Assembly (NCBI GenBank): GCA_003649695.1
Contig: QMSR01000011.1
Span: forward strand, 1-14,384
DNA: 14,384 nucleotides
Reading direction: 5' to 3'
Origin: Thermoplasmata archaeon
Lineage (GTDB): Archaea > Thermoplasmatota > Thermoplasmata > Thermoplasmatales > B87-G9
Shown here: one piece after another, positions 11,988-14,384 of the stretch
How the letters are laid out: every line of letters begins with the position of its first letter
Numbering within the stretch: position 1 is the first letter of the stretch
Notes under the pieces: generated by a model
Database searches by the model: none
Seen by the model: only the letters and a program-made list of their open reading frames with translations
What the model was told of the DNA's origin: nothing
Translations under genes and position numbers: made by a program

Positions 11988-13737
11988 GGAGATCCCCAGG
12001 AACAGGAGGGTTGCAATACCGATAGCGATTATCTTCGCCCTCCTGTTCTACGGGGTCTACCGGTGGAGGCACCTGAACTCCTTCACCGGGACGCTCGTGG
12101 GGATCGCCTTCGCCGTTGTGGCAGCCCTCACCTACGCCCTGGTCTCCTACGCGGGGGAGGGCTCCAAGCTCTACGGCTGGAAGCCCATCGCCGTCTACCT
12201 CCCCTCCGTGAGGAGGCCGGAGGGGCACGTGCACTTCAAGAAGAAGTTCCTCTGGACGGTCTTCATACTCATCCTCTACTTCGTCCTCACGAACATCTAC
12301 ATCTGGGGCATAGACAAGAGCAGGATAACCGACGTTTTCGAACAGTTCAGGGCCATCCTCGCCGGCGCCAGCGGTTCCATCGTCCACCTGGGCATAGGGC
12401 CCATAGTCACGGCGGGCATCATCATGGAGCTCTTCGTAGGCGCGAAGATAGTGAACATAGACATCACCAAGGACGAGGACAGGATCCTCTTCCACGCGAT
12501 CCAGAAGCTGATGATCGTCTTCATGATCCTCATCGAGGGGATTCCGCAGGTCTTCGGCTACCTGAGCCCGGACGGGAAGGTCGTCGCCATGCTGGGCGAA
12601 GCCCTTGGTGGGCATGGCCTCTTCTGGGCCAGGACCGTCATCGTCGCGCAGCTGGTCATAGGGAGCTACCTCCTGTACCTCATGGACGAGGTCGTGTCCA
12701 AGTGGGGGATCGGCAGCGGCATATCGCTGTTCATAGCGGCAGGCGTTTCCCAGTCCATCATAACGGGCCTGGTGAACTGGGTTCCGGTGAGGCCCGGGGA
12801 GCCCCTCAGCCTCTCCAACCCCCCGAGTGGGGTGATTCCCAAGACGATATACCTTGCAAGCCACATGAGCGCCTCCGACCTCGCCGCCGGCGGCCTGGAG
12901 AGGATCCTCATTGCCCCGCCAAACTCGGTCTTCGCCCTCATATCCACAATCTTCATCTTCTTCCTGGTCGCGTACCTGGAGGGGGCCAAGATTGAGCTCC
13001 CGCTGGCCCACGAGTACGCCGGTGGCATCAAGGCGGGCTACCCGCTGAAGCTGATGTACGTCTCCGTCATACCGGTCATCCTCACATCAGCGCTGCTGGC
13101 GAACGTCCAGATGTGGGCCTTGCTCTTCTGGACGAACCCGACCCTCAGCAAGATCCCCATCCTGGGGAGGAACCCCATCATAGGAGTCTTCCCGACGGCC
13201 GTCGAGGCCCAGCGCATGGGGATAAGTCAGACCACGCCCATAGGGGGGATCGCCTACTACCTCAGCACCCCGAGGGGGATACACCAGTGGCTCCTGCCCC
13301 TGATAGACCCCGACAGGTACTCGGTGTACCTGATGGGTCACACGGTCGGGCAGATGCTCCTCCACATAGTCGCATACAGCGCCTTCATGATGGGCATGTC
13401 GGTCCTCTTCGGCCTCTTCTGGGTCGAGACCGCGAACATGGGCCCCTCGGCCCTCGCGGAGCAGCTCGTGGCCCAGGGGCTGAGGATCCCCAGGATTAGG
13501 GCCGACAAGCGCAGCATAGAGAGGTTCCTGAAGAGGTACATACCCCCGCTGACGCTCTTCTCCTCCTTGGCCATAGGGGGCCTCGCGGTGGTGGCTACGC
13601 TCCTGGGGACCATAGGAAGGACCAGCGGCACCGGCCTCCTGCTCCTGGTCTCCATCATGATGCAGTTCTACGAGGCGCTGGGCAGGGAGGAGCTGATGGA
13701 GATGCATCCGGTGCTTCGCTCCTTCGTGGGGGGCTGA
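11980..13737 (+). CDS. secY: Preprotein translocase subunit SecY/Sec61-alpha with extra N-terminal membrane hairpin
   Basis: Encodes the pore-forming subunit of the Sec translocon in the cell membrane. The 585-aa product is long compared with about 430-490 aa for archaeal SecY. The canonical part begins near residue 66 (GWKPIAVYLPSVRRPEGHVHFKKKF) and keeps TM1 (90-111), plug and TM2 (ILAGASGSIVHLGIGPIVTAGIIMELFVG, 126-154), DEVVSKWGIGSGISLFIAAGVSQ (236-258), YPLKLMYVSVIPVIL, GGIAYYLSTP (422-431) and FWVETANMGP, with RFLKRYIPPLT and GTGLLLLVS near the end. Residues 1-65 are extra and contain two hydrophobic stretches (11-28 and 38-58) joined by RWRHLNSFTG. ATG 11980 overlaps L15 by 8 nt, with GGTGGAG (11969-11975) 4 nt upstream. 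Extracellular loops at about 269-310 and 380-450 are also long. Confidence 0.95.
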   Translation: MPEEIPRNRRVAIPIAIIFALLFYGVYRWRHLNSFTGTLVGIAFAVVAALTYALVSYAGEGSKLYGWKPIAVYLPSVRRPEGHVHFKKKFLWTVFILILYFVLTNIYIWGIDKSRITDVFEQFRAILAGASGSIVHLGIGPIVTAGIIMELFVGAKIVNIDITKDEDRILFHAIQKLMIVFMILIEGIPQVFGYLSPDGKVVAMLGEALGGHGLFWARTVIVAQLVIGSYLLYLMDEVVSKWGIGSGISLFIAAGVSQSIITGLVNWVPVRPGEPLSLSNPPSGVIPKTIYLASHMSASDLAAGGLERILIAPPNSVFALISTIFIFFLVAYLEGAKIELPLAHEYAGGIKAGYPLKLMYVSVIPVILTSALLANVQMWALLFWTNPTLSKIPILGRNPIIGVFPTAVEAQRMGISQTTPIGGIAYYLSTPRGIHQWLLPLIDPDRYSVYLMGHTVGQMLLHIVAYSAFMMGMSVLFGLFWVETANMGPSALAEQLVAQGLRIPRIRADKRSIERFLKRYIPPLTLFSSLAIGGLAVVATLLGTIGRTSGTGLLLLVSIMMQFYEALGREELMEMHPVLRSFVGG

Positions 13738-13741
13738 GGCC

Positions 13742-14299
13742 TTGAGGGCCGTCGTTACTGGGGTTCCGGGTGTCGGGAAAACGACCGTCATGAACATCGT
13801 GGCGGAGAGGTCCGGGTACAGGATAGTGAACTTCGGGGACCTCATGTTGGAGATCGCGAGGGAGAGGGGCCTGGTCTCGCACAGGGACGAGATCAGGAGG
13901 CTCCCCATGGAGGTCCAGAGGGCCCTCCAGATGGAGGCGGGGGAGAGGATCGGGAAGATGGCGGACGTCCTGGTGGACACCCACATGACCATCAAGACCC
14001 CCTTTGGGTACCTACCCGGCCTCCCGGAGTGGGTCCTCAAAGCCATCTCGCCCGGTCTCCTGATCATTATTGAAGCGTCTCCGGAAGAGATCCTGGCCAG
14101 GAGGGTGAGGGACAGCACCAGGATGAGGGAAGCCGAAGAGCTGAGGTCCATCGAGGAGCACCAGATGGTGAACAGGATGGCTGCCTTCGCCTACGCCGCC
14201 CTAACTGGGGCCTTCGTCCTCATGGTGGAGAACAGGGAGGGGAGGCCGGAGGAGGCAGCGGAGAGGATCCTGGAGGTGTTGGGGTATGGAGGAGACTAG
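13742..14299 (+). CDS. adkA: Archaeal-type adenylate kinase
   Basis: Encodes a cytoplasmic adenylate kinase, interconverting ATP + AMP and two ADP. The 185-aa product is of the archaeal AdkA type rather than the bacterial lid-containing form. It has the P-loop GVPGVGKT at residues 7-14, NFGDLMLEIARERGLV, the DTHMTIKTPFGYLPGLP block (79-95), RDSTRMRE, IEEHQMVNRMAAFAYAALTGA and a C-terminal helix. The start is TTG 13742, 4 nt after the SecY TGA, with GAGG (13736-13739) just upstream; the next ATG would delete the P-loop. Its position directly after secY is the conserved archaeal arrangement. The end overlaps the following DUF106 gene by 14 nt. Confidence 0.94.
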   Translation: MRAVVTGVPGVGKTTVMNIVAERSGYRIVNFGDLMLEIARERGLVSHRDEIRRLPMEVQRALQMEAGERIGKMADVLVDTHMTIKTPFGYLPGLPEWVLKAISPGLLIIIEASPEEILARRVRDSTRMREAEELRSIEEHQMVNRMAAFAYAALTGAFVLMVENREGRPEEAAERILEVLGYGGD

Positions 14300-14384
14300 C
14301 CAGCCCCCTGCCACCGGCATGATGACCTATCTCCTCATCATGATGCTCCTCTTCATCCTCGTATCCAGCCCTGGGATCAGGGAG
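14286..14384 (+). CDS. DUF106/EMC3-like membrane insertase, N-terminal fragment (3' truncated)
   Basis: Only 33 codons are inside the window. ATG 14286 lies within the end of the adenylate kinase gene, and GGAGGTG (14272-14278) is 7 nt upstream, an ideal ribosome-binding site. The visible peptide is METSQPP-like at the N-terminus, followed by a hydrophobic membrane segment at about residues 12-28 (MMTYLLIMMLLFILVSS). In archaea the gene after secY-adk is usually a DUF106 protein of the Oxa1/EMC3/TMCO1 superfamily, which helps insert membrane proteins. The identity is therefore inferred mainly from position and the N-terminal membrane helix, because the diagnostic core lies outside the window. 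Confidence 0.6.
   Translation, partial: MEETSQPPATGMMTYLLIMMLLFILVSSPGIRE

Noticed and set aside
12063..12995. Plus-strand frame of 310 codons within secY
   Set aside because: Out of frame with SecY; composition is Arg/His/Pro/Gly-rich with no motif, while the SecY frame holds all conserved segments.
11941..13011. Minus-strand frame of 356 codons opposite secY
   Set aside because: Antisense shadow of a highly conserved gene; no homology by eye.
13087..14151. Minus-strand frame of 354 codons opposite secY and adk
   Set aside because: No recognisable domain; it mirrors confident plus-strand genes with clear family motifs.

Overview
The window is a compact, single-strand archaeal ribosomal-protein supercluster. 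It joins the equivalents of the bacterial S10 and spc operons and runs on into the secY-adk tail. Archaeal origin is shown by the gene set and order: archaeal/eukaryotic-type L32e, L19e and S4e, aIF1 (SUI1 family) and the RNase P protein Rpp29 inserted between L29 and S17, an archaeal-type adenylate kinase, and the start of a DUF106 membrane protein. The DNA is visibly GC-rich, and arginine is written almost only as AGG, which fits a thermophile. A Thermoproteota/TACK-like or related lineage is possible, but I cannot place it further by eye.

Layout: (1) bases 1-570 hold the 3' end of a radical SAM gene of the SPL-like family, cut by the window edge. (2) Bases 571-647 are the only real intergenic gap; they hold a BRE/TATA-like promoter, a GC-rich leader and the Shine-Dalgarno (SD) site of L3. 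(3) Bases 648-5327 encode L3-L4-L23-L2-S19-L22-S3-L29-aIF1. (4) Bases 5327-7404 encode Rpp29-S17-L14-L24-S4e. (5) Bases 7397-11987 encode L5-S14-S8-L6-L32e-L19e-L18-S5-L30-L15. (6) Bases 11980-14384 encode SecY, adenylate kinase and the first 33 codons of a DUF106/EMC3-like protein. No gene-free stretch exceeds 300 bases, and I see no tRNA, rRNA, CRISPR or mobile element.

The genes are translationally coupled. Most junctions are 1-17 nt overlaps (ATGA, GTGA, TTGA, TGATG) or gaps of about 10 nt. Nearly every gene has a strong SD site (GGAGGTG or GGTGG), often inside the upstream coding sequence. Six genes are best read from TTG and four from GTG. Five junctions use a fused stop/SD module, TGAGGTGG, 12-13 nt before ATG, which in four cases places a decoy in-frame GTG nine bases upstream of the likely start.

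No exotic system is visible; this is a core translation/secretion cluster. The points worth a second look are a SecY with about 65 extra N-terminal residues predicted to form a two-helix membrane hairpin, an 80-nt out-of-frame overlap between S3 and L29, AT-rich promoter-like patches inside coding sequences (before aIF1 and L5, more weakly before S17 and L15), and an SPL-type radical SAM gene just upstream of L3.
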